Under the pieces are notes generated by a model. The model did not search any database. It worked only from the letters and a program-made list of their open reading frames with translations, and had not been told where the DNA came from. From the NCBI RefSeq assembly GCF_019431045.1, contig NZ_JAHXPT010000002.1, positions 310,001 through 374,000 on the forward strand: a DNA stretch of 64,000 nt. The letters run 5' to 3'. This document shows positions 43,488 through 52,690 of the stretch, piece by piece; within the stretch, counting starts at the first letter, position 1, and every line of letters starts with the position of its first letter. Both the position numbers and the translations under genes were made by a program. Origin of the DNA: Clostridium weizhouense (GTDB lineage: Bacteria; Bacillota; Clostridia; Clostridiales; Clostridiaceae).

Positions 43488-43549
43488 ATTTTATTAATTT
43501 TGATTAACTTAAATATTAATTTATAAATATAATAAATTTTATTATATTC

Positions 43550-43588
43550 AAAATGTAGAGTATGTACGTATACTCTACATTTTTTATT
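43550..43588 (+). terminator. Terminator of the secreted charged protein gene
   Basis: AAATGTAGAGTAT pairs with ATACTCTACATTT around GTACGT, followed by TTTTATTTA. Confidence 0.88.
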
Positions 43589-43770
43589 TATATAATAACT
43601 ATTTATCATACAAGTTTTACATTATTTTAATAGCCCAAATATTTTAAAATGGTCTATTTCAAAATCAGATTTTCTTAAATATTTCTTGTTTTTTTTAATT
43701 TATATAATATAATTATCATATATAAATTTAATCTTATAAAATAATTTAACTATTTTAAGGGGGAAGAACT

Positions 43771-44175
43771 GTGAATTCTTGGTCTGAGAAATATTCTACT
43801 AATGTAGAACTTATAGATACACAACATAAAAAACTTTTTGAAATACTTGATCAATGTTATGAACTTTTATTAAATCCTATTTGTTTGGATAAGTATGATA
43901 AGATTCTTCATATACTTGACGAACTTAAAGAATATACATCTTATCACTTTAAATGCGAAGAAGAATATCAACTTTCAATAGGATATACAAAATTCCTTTC
44001 TCACAAGGTTATGCATGATGAATTTATAAAACGATTAAATGACGTAAATTTATCAGAAATAGATAATGATCAAGATAAATACTTAAACTCTTTACTAGAC
44101 TTTGTTCAAAAATGGATAGTTGAACATATTTTATATGTTGATAAAGAAATACCTAATAATACAAAAAAATCTTAA
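43771..44175 (+). CDS. Bacteriohemerythrin
   Basis: This 134-aa protein starts at GTG 43771, 6-8 nt after AAGGGGGAAG. Diiron ligands are at the usual places: DTQHKKLFEI, YHFKCEEEY, HKVMHDEF and HILYVDKEI. The NSWSEKYSTNVELIDTQHK N-terminus is typical. It binds O2 (or NO) reversibly in the cytoplasm and may scavenge or carry it in this anaerobe. A bidirectional terminator follows, shared with the convergent siroheme protein gene. Confidence 0.93.
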   Translation: MNSWSEKYSTNVELIDTQHKKLFEILDQCYELLLNPICLDKYDKILHILDELKEYTSYHFKCEEEYQLSIGYTKFLSHKVMHDEFIKRLNDVNLSEIDNDQDKYLNSLLDFVQKWIVEHILYVDKEIPNNTKKS

Positions 44176-44227
44176 TTTAAATTAATTTTATTTTTTGTAC
44201 TAAAAAACTATTTGTTAAATTTTTAAA

Positions 44228-44293
44228 AATAATCTGTCTAAAAACAAGTGTATTATATAAATACAAGCTATTTTTTAAGACAGATTATTTTAT
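44228..44293. terminator. Bidirectional terminator between bacteriohemerythrin and the siroheme protein gene
   Basis: AATAATCTGTCTAAAAA pairs with TTTTTAAGACAGATTATT around a loop of about 25 nt. Confidence 0.75.
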
Positions 44294-44296
44294 TTA

Positions 44297-44971
44297 TTAT
44301 AGATAACTATCTACATCTATTTGTCTTTTTACTTCTTCAAGACCTACTCTATCAATATAGTCTCCTAATCTTTCTCTTGCTGTAGCATTATTAGCATAAA
44401 CTTCAATTATTTTTTCTACTAAGTCAAAAAGTCTATCTTCTTGAACATTCATTGCTATTTTATCTGCAAGTCTTGGTTTAATTCCACCTTTTCCTCCTAT
44501 TTGAACTATCCAGCCTTTACCTGAACCAAATAGTCCTATATCTTTTATATGATTATCAGCACAGCTTTGTGGACATCCACTAACACCAATTTTTAATTTA
44601 TTAGGAAGATCTTTTCCATGATATAAATTATCTAATTTACTTCCAATTGCTACAGAATCTTGTAAACCCTTTTTACAAAAAGTAGTTCCTGGGCATATTT
44701 TAACACTTCTAACACATAAACCTACAGCTGCTCCTGCTTTCATTCCAAGATCTTTCCAAACTACATCAATTTCATCTTCTTTTATTCCAACAAGCGCAAT
44801 ACGTTGAGCTCCTGTTACTTTTATAGCCGCAACATTATATTTGTCTGCAACATCAGCAATTGTTCTTAACTGACCTGGAGTTATAAGTCCAGCTGTTAAG
44901 TGTGGTGCTATTGCATAAGTTTCTTTATCTCTTTGTAAAACTGCTCCCTTTTCTAATAAATCCTTTTTCAT
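44297..44971 (-). CDS. Small nitrite/sulfite reductase-like siroheme [4Fe-4S] protein
   Basis: This 224-aa protein contains one ferredoxin-like half-domain (residues ~1-80: QRDKETYAIAPHLTAGLITPGQL) and one siroheme/Fe-S domain. The ligands are C100 (KICPGTTFC, second Cys 105 or so) and GVSGCPQSCADN near 139-150, giving the C-x5-C-x(n)-C-x3-C pattern. This is the layout of the small low-spin assimilatory-type sulfite reductase of Desulfovibrio (about 220 aa) and of the NirB core. It should reduce sulfite or nitrite in the cytoplasm. It has no flavin domain, so a separate electron donor is needed. The gene is monocistronic. Confidence 0.82.
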   Translation of the reverse strand: MKKDLLEKGAVLQRDKETYAIAPHLTAGLITPGQLRTIADVADKYNVAAIKVTGAQRIALVGIKEDEIDVVWKDLGMKAGAAVGLCVRSVKICPGTTFCKKGLQDSVAIGSKLDNLYHGKDLPNKLKIGVSGCPQSCADNHIKDIGLFGSGKGWIVQIGGKGGIKPRLADKIAMNVQEDRLFDLVEKIIEVYANNATARERLGDYIDRVGLEEVKRQIDVDSYL

Positions 44972-45308
44972 TATAAATGTCCTCCCTAAATTTCATATCA
45001 TCATTGTCTGAATTTATTTTAAGTACATAAAACAAAATACTAAATCACACAAATATAATATATATTTTATTTTAAATAACTAAAATTAGTTAACCAATAT
45101 CTAATTTTATCATTAAAACATGATATAAAATATATAAGGCTAATTATTTATTTTTATGTTCCTTAATTAACTTTTTTCGTTAATGCATTTATAATTTTAT
45201 CATATTTATTTTTGGAGGTAAATAATTGTTTTTTAATACTTTGTGTTAATCGATAATATTTATTTTTAAACACAATATATATATTACTATGTAATATATA
45301 CTTAATAT
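44972..45308. other. Intergenic region between the siroheme protein and first HD-GYP genes
   Basis: About 337 AT-rich bases with no ORF, terminator or RNA element I recognise. Confidence 0.4.
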
Positions 45309-46352
45309 TTATACTATTAAACTCTTTATATACAATTCTTTATGTTGTCTTAAATCTATAAATTCATCTTGCTTTAATATTAATGGTCTTTCTAAATTAT
45401 TTATATCCATTTGTATTATTTGACATATCTCATCTGTATTTAATAAAACATTTTCTCCTATATAATAATTCAATAAATTTTTTATAAAGATATCACAATA
45501 TTTATAATCCAGTTTTGAAAAACTTTCATTTTTAATTATTTTTATTGTTTCAAAAGGACCATTACTTAATTTTAAATATCTATTAGAATTTAATAAATCA
45601 AACACATCAGCTATAGCTATTATTTTAGAAAAATCAAATATCTTATCTCCTGTTAATCCTAACGGATATCCACTACCATCTTCTCTTTCATGGTGCATTA
45701 ATATTGCTTGACCAACAGATTTGTCTAGAAAATTAATATCCTTAATGATATTATATCCTAATACACAATGTGTTTGCATGACTTCTTGTTCACTTACAGT
45801 TAAAGGTTTAATTTTCTTTGTTATTTTACTATCTATCTTTACTTTACCAATGTCATGCATGATAGCAGCATAAGTTAATAAATTTAATTTATTTTCTTCT
45901 AGTCCTATCCATTTACCAATAAGGTTACTTAAAGTAGCAACATTAATACAATGTCTGTAGATAGGATCATTTTTACTCCCATAAAAAACCACATTTTTTA
46001 TAATAGTACTCGATTCTTGTTTTTCATTTTGAATTTTTGTACATAATTCTTTAACTTCTCTTATATTATTTTTTTGTAAAGCATTAATATTCATATATAC
46101 TTGTTGTAAACTAAAAGAAATTTCATTGAATTTATGCTCCAGATTTTTTATAGCTTTATATTGATTTGATTTATATTCTTCATAAACTTCAATTTTCTCT
46201 AAGATATATAAATTTTTTAATTGATCTAATATAGACTCTGTTAAAATAGTATCCTTCGCTATTAAAACTTTTCTATTTTGTTGAACTTCATTAACAACTA
46301 CCATTCCTGGTCTCAATTCATCTATGTTTAATTGTACTATCTTTCTTTTCAT
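45309..46352 (-). CDS. HD-GYP domain protein, divergent copy
   Basis: This 347-aa protein has a short N-terminal domain with MVVVNEVQQNRKVLIAKD, a coiled-coil linker, and an HD-GYP domain. Motifs: HDIGK at 166-170 (HD), HH at 220-221 and GYP at 228-230. These define c-di-GMP phosphodiesterases. Downstream, ADVFDLLNSNRYLK departs from the usual ADVFDALTSDRPYR, where the paralogue reads ADVFDAINSDRSYR. So activity or specificity may differ. Two close paralogues flank folT here. It has no membrane segment. Confidence 0.87.
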   Translation of the reverse strand: MKRKIVQLNIDELRPGMVVVNEVQQNRKVLIAKDTILTESILDQLKNLYILEKIEVYEEYKSNQYKAIKNLEHKFNEISFSLQQVYMNINALQKNNIREVKELCTKIQNEKQESSTIIKNVVFYGSKNDPIYRHCINVATLSNLIGKWIGLEENKLNLLTYAAIMHDIGKVKIDSKITKKIKPLTVSEQEVMQTHCVLGYNIIKDINFLDKSVGQAILMHHEREDGSGYPLGLTGDKIFDFSKIIAIADVFDLLNSNRYLKLSNGPFETIKIIKNESFSKLDYKYCDIFIKNLLNYYIGENVLLNTDEICQIIQMDINNLERPLILKQDEFIDLRQHKELYIKSLIV

Positions 46353-46467
46353 AAATAATCATCCTATCTTAAATATTTTCTTAGGTAAAGAATAGTATAT
46401 ATACTATATTTATCGATATATTATATTTTTTCTTTAATATTACAATTATTTAACTTTTTTCTATCAT

Positions 46468-46511
46468 AAAAAAAGTTAGAACAAACTGTAAATTCATTCT
46501 AACTTTTAAGT
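46468..46511 (-). terminator. Terminator of folT
   Basis: On the minus strand AAAAGTTAGAA pairs with TTCTAACTTTT, followed by TTTATG. Confidence 0.75.
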
Positions 46512-46514
46512 ATT

Positions 46515-47057
46515 TTAAAAATTTTCTTTTTTAATTTTATTTACCAAATTTAAAACAAAGTATATCATAGTAACATTAAACGGAATCATTATAAGATTTT
46601 TAACTAATCTTATAGGTAATAAAGCATAATAACCTTTTCCAACTACTATTGTAAGCCAAAAAGTATTTAACACTATATCTACAAATAGCACTGAAAGAAT
46701 ATTTGCAATAGCACATCTAGTTAAAGTTATTTTCTTTTTATATAATATACTACCATATATAACTCCAGAAATCATTGCAGATAATGTAAAACCTATAAAA
46801 AATGCCCCCTTAGGATTAATAACATAATTTAAAATATCAGATAACCCTCCACATGTTGCTCCAACTACAGGACCAAATAGCATGCTAATAGTTACAGTTG
46901 CTAAAAACTCAAAACTAAGATGCAAAAAAGGAGTTATTTGTATTGTAAATAAATCCAAAATAAGCTTAATTGTTATTAACAATGCTGCTGTAACTAAATT
47001 TCTTACATTTTTTAATTCTTTAGATGAAGATAAAACTAAAGTATAAAAATTTCTCAT
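46515..47057 (-). CDS. folT: Folate ECF transporter S component
   Basis: This 180-aa membrane protein has about six helices. ITPFLHLSFEFLATVTISMLFGPV and GGLSDILNYVINPKGAFFIG are typical of FolT. It binds folate and docks on the shared ECF module. The assignment is supported by a tetrahydrofolate riboswitch directly upstream. The RBS AAAAGGGGGGATC precedes the ATG. A terminator follows, so the gene forms a single-gene unit between two HD-GYP genes. Confidence 0.93.
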   Translation of the reverse strand: MRNFYTLVLSSSKELKNVRNLVTAALLITIKLILDLFTIQITPFLHLSFEFLATVTISMLFGPVVGATCGGLSDILNYVINPKGAFFIGFTLSAMISGVIYGSILYKKKITLTRCAIANILSVLFVDIVLNTFWLTIVVGKGYYALLPIRLVKNLIMIPFNVTMIYFVLNLVNKIKKENF

Positions 47058-47091
47058 GATAGATCCCCCCTTTTAATTTTATTTGCTGAAT

Positions 47092-47112
47092 AAAAAAGAG
47101 AGATTCTCTTTT
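47092..47112 (-). terminator. Riboswitch-controlled terminator hairpin of folT
   Basis: On the minus strand AAAAGAGA pairs with TCTCTTTT around ATC, followed by TTATTC. It lies between the THF aptamer and the folT RBS, as expected for ligand-dependent attenuation. Confidence 0.6.
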
Positions 47113-47114
47113 AA

Positions 47115-47217
47115 ATAACAGCGGAATGCAATATTTGTACCGCAAACAAAAGTTTTTCGTTTAAAAGGCAACTTCCCGTCCTTCTAACACTTAACGCACA
47201 AATATCTACTCTGTCAT
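47115..47217 (-). promoter_or_regulatory. Tetrahydrofolate (THF) riboswitch
   Basis: On the minus strand the conserved blocks appear in order: GAGTAGA, GCGTTAAGTG, GGGAAGTTG, AACGAA, GCGG, TTGCATTCCGC. The closing helix TGACAG/CTGTTA is present. This matches the folT-type THF aptamer. It controls folT. Confidence 0.92.
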
Positions 47218-47288
47218 AAAGAAATTATATAGTAATTCTATCAAAGCAAATTAATATTTGTCAATAAAAATTATACTTTATTAACTAT

Positions 47289-48365
47289 TTACAAAATAAA
47301 TCTTTCTATTTTTAACTTTTTCTTTTCTTTTAAATCCACAAATTCATTATTTAAAAATATTAATGGTTTGTCCAATTCATTAATATCCATTTGTACTATT
47401 TTACCTGTCTCATCATTATTTAGTAATACATTCCTTCCCATATAATAATTTATTATATGATTTAAAAATACGTTACAATAGTTATAATCTAATTTTCCGA
47501 AACTTTCCTTCCTAATTATTTGTATTGCTTCAAATGGAGTTTTCTTTTTTCTATATGATCTATCTGAATTTATTGCATCAAATACATCAGCTATAGCAAT
47601 TATTTTAGCAAACTTAGGAATCTTATCGCCCTTAATTCCTAATGGGTATCCGCTTCCATCTTCTCTTTCATGATGCATTAATATACCTTGACACACAGAT
47701 TTATCTAAAAAATTTAATTTTTTAATAATATTATATCCAAGTAAAGAATGCGTTTTAATCTCATTATAATCCTTAATTGTAAGTCCTGATGGTTTGTCAA
47801 AAATATTGTTATCAATTTGAGTCTTTCCTAAATCATGTAAAAGTGCTGAATATATAAGTAATTTAATCTTTCTATTATCAAACTTTAACCATTCTCCTAA
47901 TAAACTACTTATAGCCGCAACGTTTACACTATGTCTGTATATTGTATCATTTCCACTTCCATAAAATACAATATCATTAATTACTGCATTAGGATTCTTT
48001 ATTACCTCTTGTAACTCTTTTGTTAGCTTTCTAATTTCATCCATTATATCACTTTGGATATTATTTGACTTATTCATTACTTGATATAGATTATCACATA
48101 TATCATTAAATTTGTATTCAACTTTTTTCAATTCACTTTCTGCAGTTTTTTTTGTTATATTTGCTTTATATAATGTATCGTCTTCATAAATTGAAATTTT
48201 ATCTACAAAATATGATTTTTTTAATTTTACTAATATCGCCTCTGTTATAATAACATCTTTTGCGAGTAGCACTGTTCTGTCTTGTTCTATATCTTTTGCA
48301 ATTATCATTCCTGGCTTCAAGTCATTAATAGTTAAATTTATTATATTTTTTTCCATTGTATGCAT
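47289..48365 (-). CDS. HD-GYP domain protein, canonical copy
   Basis: This 358-aa protein is a paralogue of the one at 45309-46352. A short N-terminal domain with MIIAKDIEQDRTVLLAKD is followed by a coiled-coil linker and an HD-GYP domain: HDLGK near 172, HHEREDGSGYPLG near 225-237, ADVFDAINSDRSYR near 252. The standard phosphodiesterase residues are kept, so it likely cleaves c-di-GMP. It is cytoplasmic and has no response-regulator receiver domain. It is followed downstream by the folT transcription unit. Confidence 0.9.
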   Translation of the reverse strand: MHTMEKNIINLTINDLKPGMIIAKDIEQDRTVLLAKDVIITEAILVKLKKSYFVDKISIYEDDTLYKANITKKTAESELKKVEYKFNDICDNLYQVMNKSNNIQSDIMDEIRKLTKELQEVIKNPNAVINDIVFYGSGNDTIYRHSVNVAAISSLLGEWLKFDNRKIKLLIYSALLHDLGKTQIDNNIFDKPSGLTIKDYNEIKTHSLLGYNIIKKLNFLDKSVCQGILMHHEREDGSGYPLGIKGDKIPKFAKIIAIADVFDAINSDRSYRKKKTPFEAIQIIRKESFGKLDYNYCNVFLNHIINYYMGRNVLLNNDETGKIVQMDINELDKPLIFLNNEFVDLKEKKKLKIERFIL

Positions 48366-48568
48366 CCTACCCCTAAACGTATATATTCGACTTTCTTATT
48401 ATATATTATTCTATTTATTCAATTTTTATCCTTTTTTAAATAATCAAAAAATAATTATTTTACACTTTAATTAAAAATAATACTGATATTTTTGACTTGT
48501 ATTTTTTTCACATGCCTTAACTATAATTTATACTTCAGATTTTACTTTATTATAATTTTCTCTAAAAA

Positions 48569-48612
48569 ATAAAAAATTCATCATATAATAAACTTATACA
48601 ATGAATTTATAT
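48569..48612 (-). terminator. Terminator of the DUF368 gene
   Basis: On the minus strand AAATTCAT pairs with ATGAATTT, followed by TTTTATTTTTTAG. Confidence 0.6.
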
Positions 48613-48621
48613 TTATATAAT

Positions 48622-49506
48622 TTATTTTTTTTCAAGATATACCTTTAACTTTTGAAGAGCTACTATAATACCTCCCCCTATAATAAAGAACACTAAATTA
48701 AATGTTTTAATACTCATCGGTGATTTAGGAATTTCTAGTGATGTTGGTCCCATAAAGACTGCATATATTGAACCTAACATAAGCCCTAAAATCATATATA
48801 TTGTTTGTGATCTATAATTTAATAATACATATTTTACTCCTTTTATTGTTGCAAATATTCCTGCAATAACTCCTAATCCAAATACTATTAGTACTGGTAA
48901 GTAGTCAAAATTAAATGTTAAAACTTCCTTTATTGAATTTATTATAGGAGCATATAGTCCAAAAATTAATAATAATGTAGAACCAGATATTCCTGGAAGT
49001 ACCATAGCCGAAATCGCTATCATTGCTACTATAAAAATATATATACAAAGTCCTAATGATAATCTATCCAATGATATATTTCCGGCACCATTACCTACTA
49101 CTGGATTAAAATATGTTATTAAAACTACTATTCCTATTCCTATAATCGCAAAAAATATATTTTGATATTTGTTTAATATATTCTCTTTTTCTTCTATTAA
49201 AATTATTGGAATTGCAAAAATAATAAAGCCTATAAATAATGAACTTATTTTATAAATTTCTTTATCAAATATAGACGCCAAAAATAATACGGACAGTAAG
49301 AATCCAACAATCCATCCTAATCCTAATTTTAACAAAAATTTTATTGAATCCAGTCTTTCTTTTTTATTTCCAGAAACTAAATTATTTAAAGAATTGATAA
49401 ACTTATCGTAAAATCCTAAAATAAAAGCTATAGTTCCCCCTGAAACTCCAGGTACACTATCAGCAAGTGCCATACAAAATCCTCTTATAAAATTTATTAT
49501 ATACAT
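48622..49506 (-). CDS. DUF368 (PopT-type) undecaprenyl-phosphate transporter
   Basis: This 294-aa membrane protein starts MYIINFIRGFCMALADSVPG and has the family signature ADSVPGVSGGTIAFILGFYD near residues 15-34. A matching inverted half reads VLPGISGSTLLLIFGLY near 168-184. DUF368 proteins were recently shown to recycle undecaprenyl phosphate across the membrane for cell-wall synthesis. About eight to nine helices. The RBS AAGGAGAAACTTG precedes the ATG. Confidence 0.9.
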   Translation of the reverse strand: MYIINFIRGFCMALADSVPGVSGGTIAFILGFYDKFINSLNNLVSGNKKERLDSIKFLLKLGLGWIVGFLLSVLFLASIFDKEIYKISSLFIGFIIFAIPIILIEEKENILNKYQNIFFAIIGIGIVVLITYFNPVVGNGAGNISLDRLSLGLCIYIFIVAMIAISAMVLPGISGSTLLLIFGLYAPIINSIKEVLTFNFDYLPVLIVFGLGVIAGIFATIKGVKYVLLNYRSQTIYMILGLMLGSIYAVFMGPTSLEIPKSPMSIKTFNLVFFIIGGGIIVALQKLKVYLEKK

Positions 49507-50019
49507 ATTACAAGTTTCTCCTTATTTCTTTTAAATTAAATATATATGTTTTAATTAAGCTATTACATTTATAAATTTTATAGTACATTATGTCTTTAAG
49601 CACATAAAATAATATATAAAATTATACTTGTAAGTCATATCATTTATAAATATTTTAATATTTATATTAATGAACAAACTTTATTTGAACTTATATATTT
49701 TTAAGCTATATATCTAATTATTATAATTAATTTTCATCTATTTAACAAATAAAAAACTCTATAATAATATATTTTAACATAATTTTAATATTTATAATAA
49801 ATATACTAAAAACAAATACTATTTTTATTTAAATGTGTTCTAATTAAATTTATAATCTTTTATAAAATTTTTATATTGAATTATATCTTCAGAACTATCA
49901 AATAAAATAATATATATAAATCTTATATATATTAGGTGTACAACTTAGCACTTAAATAAATTTTTTTACATAAATATAATATATTTAAATGCCATTTATA
50001 TAAACTTAAAGCATAACAA
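49507..50019. other. Intergenic region downstream of the 53-aa gene
   Basis: About 510 AT-rich bases between the DUF368 start and the 53-aa gene's terminator. No ORF, hairpin with U tract or RNA element stands out. Confidence 0.4.
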
Positions 50020-50068
50020 ATAAGGGACTATCTTTAGTTAATAAAACTTTAAAAATAGTCCCTTTAAT
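50020..50068 (-). terminator. Terminator of the 53-aa protein gene
   Basis: On the minus strand AAAGGGACTAT pairs with ATAGTCCCTT, followed by ATTTG. A family of similar short hairpins is used in this region. Confidence 0.7.
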
Positions 50069-50076
50069 TTAAATTA

Positions 50077-50238
50077 TTAATTATTGTACATTGGTTTTAC
50101 TTTCTTATTCCCTGTTTTAGCTTTCCCTTGTATTTCTGGAACTGGTATTTCATCGTTTTTTCTAAAATGTTGTTTTTTGTTGCTTTCAGTTCCATGTGGT
50201 TCACTTGGATCTGGTCTTCTCATTCCTGCTTTTGCCAT
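50077..50238 (-). CDS. Small conserved-looking clostridial protein, 53 aa
   Basis: The protein starts MAKAGMRRPDPSEPHGTESN and ends KVKPMYNN. It is Pro/Lys/Asn-rich, soluble and probably unstructured. I chose the ATG at 50238 because TTTAGGAGGTAAAAGT precedes it; a longer reading to 50265 has no RBS. I have the impression that short proteins with this N-terminus recur in Clostridium, but no function is known to me. It has its own terminator. Confidence 0.65.
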   Translation of the reverse strand: MAKAGMRRPDPSEPHGTESNKKQHFRKNDEIPVPEIQGKAKTGNKKVKPMYNN

Positions 50239-50473
50239 ACTTTTACCTCCTAAATATATCATCATTCTTTTTTAGTATTCTTAAAAAAATATATACTATG
50301 CATGTTAATATATATGTTCTAATTAGTTAATACAGCTATAGTTTTTTGAGAAGAATATATTGACCAAAAACTTATATTTAAAAATTATTGTAGTGTAAAT
50401 AAACCTATGATATAGTTTAATGGATATACAATGATAAGGTTTAAATATTTGCTATACTAAGGAGGAAAAATAT

Positions 50474-51319
50474 TTGCAAAAAATTGCTTTAATAACAGAT
50501 AGTAGTTGCGATTTAAGTGAAAGCACATTAGATAAATATAATATAAAAATGTTGCCATTTAGAGTCATTTTTAATAATAGAGAATACCTAGATAGAATTA
50601 ATATTACTTCAAATGAATTATTTAGTGCATTAGAAAATGAAATTCCAACAACTTCATTACCTGATATAGAATACTCAAGTAAATTAATTGAAAATTTAAT
50701 TTATGAAAACTACACTCACGCAATTATTCTTACTGTTTCAAGTAATTCATCTGGTTGTTTTAATAGTATACGTTTATTATGTGAACATTATCCAGAATTA
50801 CAATATCATATTTTTGATACAAAAACTATTGGATATCCTGTTGGAGAAATCACTACACAAGTTGGGAATTTAATCCGAAATAATAATAACTTTGAATATA
50901 TTGTTAACAAACTTGAAGATATTAGATTAAGAACTCACGGATTTGTTACTTTTCCTTCTTTAAAGTATTTAAAAGCTGGTGGAAGAATAGGACGAGTTGC
51001 AGGTGCTATAGCTGAAACTCTAAATTTAAAGCCAATAATTTCTTCTGATGAGGATGGATTTTTATATTCATACGCAAAAGCTCGTGGAAGAAAACAATCT
51101 ATACTTAAACTTAAACAAATTTTATTCTCTTATGTTGATAAAAGCAAATGTAAGGTTACAGTATTGAATGGAGCTGCTAATCAAGAAGCAGAAGCTTTAT
51201 TAAATGATGTAAAAGATCATCCAAATATAACAGAAATATCTTTGGAAACTATAGGCGCATGTACAGCTGTACATACTGGTCCTGGGACAATAGGTCTATG
51301 TATATTTGAAGAAAGATAG
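50474..51319 (+). CDS. DegV family fatty-acid-binding protein
   Basis: This 281-aa protein starts at TTG 50474, 8 nt after AAGGAGGAA. The family signature KIALITDSSCDLSES is at the N-terminus. TSLPDIEYSSK and KYLKAGGRIGRVAGAIAETL follow. DegV/FakB proteins bind a fatty acid and present it for phosphorylation by FakA. Multiple DegV proteins are usual in clostridia. No fakA is adjacent. A bidirectional terminator follows. Confidence 0.92.
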   Translation: MQKIALITDSSCDLSESTLDKYNIKMLPFRVIFNNREYLDRINITSNELFSALENEIPTTSLPDIEYSSKLIENLIYENYTHAIILTVSSNSSGCFNSIRLLCEHYPELQYHIFDTKTIGYPVGEITTQVGNLIRNNNNFEYIVNKLEDIRLRTHGFVTFPSLKYLKAGGRIGRVAGAIAETLNLKPIISSDEDGFLYSYAKARGRKQSILKLKQILFSYVDKSKCKVTVLNGAANQEAEALLNDVKDHPNITEISLETIGACTAVHTGPGTIGLCIFEER

Positions 51320-51328
51320 TACATACAA

Positions 51329-51380
51329 AAAAAGTATAAGATAAAGACATTGTCAGTCAATTATCTTATACTTTTATTTT
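51329..51380. terminator. Bidirectional terminator between degV-type gene and deoD
   Basis: AAAAGTATAAGATAA pairs with TTATCTTATACTTTT around a ~18-nt loop. Confidence 0.8.
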
Positions 51381-51383
51381 TTC

Positions 51384-52091
51384 TTATAAATTGATTACTG
51401 TTTCAAGTGCAACTTCTATCATATTAGTAAATGTAGTTTGCCTTTCCTCTGCACTTGTTACTTCCCCAGTAACAAAATGATCACTCACAGTAAGTAACGC
51501 TAATGCATTTACTCCATGTTTAGCTGCAATTGTATATAGAGCTGCTGCCTCCATTTCTACTCCTAAGCAACCGAAATCAGCCCATTTTTTCCAATCTTCA
51601 TTGTCATCACCATAAAATATATCTGAACTATATATAGGTCCAACCTTAGGATCAAATCCTTTTTTCACTGCTATATCGTAAGCTGGCTTTAATAAATCAA
51701 AACTTGCTGTTGGTGCAAATGTTCTTCCTTGAAATCTTACTAAATTAAGATTTGAATCTGTACAAGCTGACATCGCTATTACAAGATCTCTCACTTTAAC
51801 TTTTTCATGATATCCACCACAAGTTCCAACTCTTATAAGATTTTTAACACCATAGCTTTCAATTAGTTCAGTAGCATATATTGAAATTGATGGTATACCC
51901 ATTCCTGTTCCTTGAACTGAAATTCTTTTTCCTTTATATGTTCCTGTAAATCCATACATTCCTCTAACTTCATTATAACAAACCACATCTTCTAAAAAGT
52001 TTTCAGCTATAAATTTAGCCCTTAAAGGATCTCCAGGTAATAACACACATTCTGCAATAGCACCTTCTGGTGCATTAATATGAATACTCAT
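51384..52091 (-). CDS. deoD: Purine nucleoside phosphorylase, DeoD type
   Basis: This 235-aa enzyme splits purine (deoxy)nucleosides with phosphate to base and (deoxy)ribose 1-phosphate. Family markers: [41 protein letters not shown] and [13 protein letters not shown], with the catalytic Asp in [10 protein letters not shown]. Length matches the trimer/hexamer class. It lies 33 nt after cdd in the same direction, so purine and pyrimidine nucleoside salvage are co-transcribed. Confidence 0.96.
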   Translation of the reverse strand: MSIHINAPEGAIAECVLLPGDPLRAKFIAENFLEDVVCYNEVRGMYGFTGTYKGKRISVQGTGMGIPSISIYATELIESYGVKNLIRVGTCGGYHEKVKVRDLVIAMSACTDSNLNLVRFQGRTFAPTASFDLLKPAYDIAVKKGFDPKVGPIYSSDIFYGDDNEDWKKWADFGCLGVEMEAAALYTIAAKHGVNALALLTVSDHFVTGEVTSAEERQTTFTNMIEVALETVINL

Positions 52092-52124
52092 TTTTCTCTC
52101 TCCTTTTAAGTTACTCTATTATCT

Positions 52125-52532
52125 CTATTTATTATTTCTTTCTAAATCTCCTTTTGTAAATGCTCCTGGTAAAATTTCCGACATATCTTTTACAATATAA
52201 TCTTCTTCATTTTTAGCAAGTATTACTTTTATATTTTCATCACCAAATTCACTTATAACTTGACGACATATTCCACAAGGATAAGTATATTCTTCTAAAC
52301 TACCAACTATTGCAATAGCAAGAATTTTATTTTCTCCTTCAGATACACCTTTAAAAATTGCACTTCTTTCAGCACAATTTGTTGCACCAAAAGAAGCATT
52401 TTCTATATTACATCCTCCATAAACTTTACCACTTTCAAAAAGAACAGCGGCTCCTACTTTGAAATTTGAATAAGGAGAATATGCATTTTCTCTATATTTT
52501 AATGCTGTTTTTACAAGATCTTTATAATTCAT
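52125..52532 (-). CDS. cdd: Cytidine deaminase
   Basis: This 135-aa zinc enzyme deaminates cytidine to uridine. The active site is NCAERSAIFKG (Cys plus catalytic Glu) with PCGICRQVISEFG supplying two more Cys. The N-terminus AYSPYSNFKVGAAV is typical. I chose MNYKDLV at 52532, preceded by AAAAGGGGAG; the longer reading to 52553 begins upstream of that RBS. It lies upstream of deoD and downstream of the nucleoside transporter. Confidence 0.96.
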   Translation of the reverse strand: MNYKDLVKTALKYRENAYSPYSNFKVGAAVLFESGKVYGGCNIENASFGATNCAERSAIFKGVSEGENKILAIAIVGSLEEYTYPCGICRQVISEFGDENIKVILAKNEEDYIVKDMSEILPGAFTKGDLERNNK

Positions 52533-52630
52533 TTTAAACTCCCCTTTTACCATTAAGATTTATTTCTATATTATTCTAAATTTAATATGTCTTTTTATTT
52601 TATAATACAAATAATATTTCTTTATTAGAT

Positions 52631-52670
52631 AAGATAAACTAAAATATACAAGTATATTTTAGTTTATCTA
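52631..52670 (-). other. Strong hairpin between the nucleoside transporter genes and cdd
   Basis: AGATAAACTAAAATATAC pairs perfectly with GTATATTTTAGTTTATCT across two bases. The tail is not U-rich, so it may be a processing site or weak terminator. Confidence 0.55.
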
Positions 52671-52690
52671 TTACTAATATTTTTATTATT

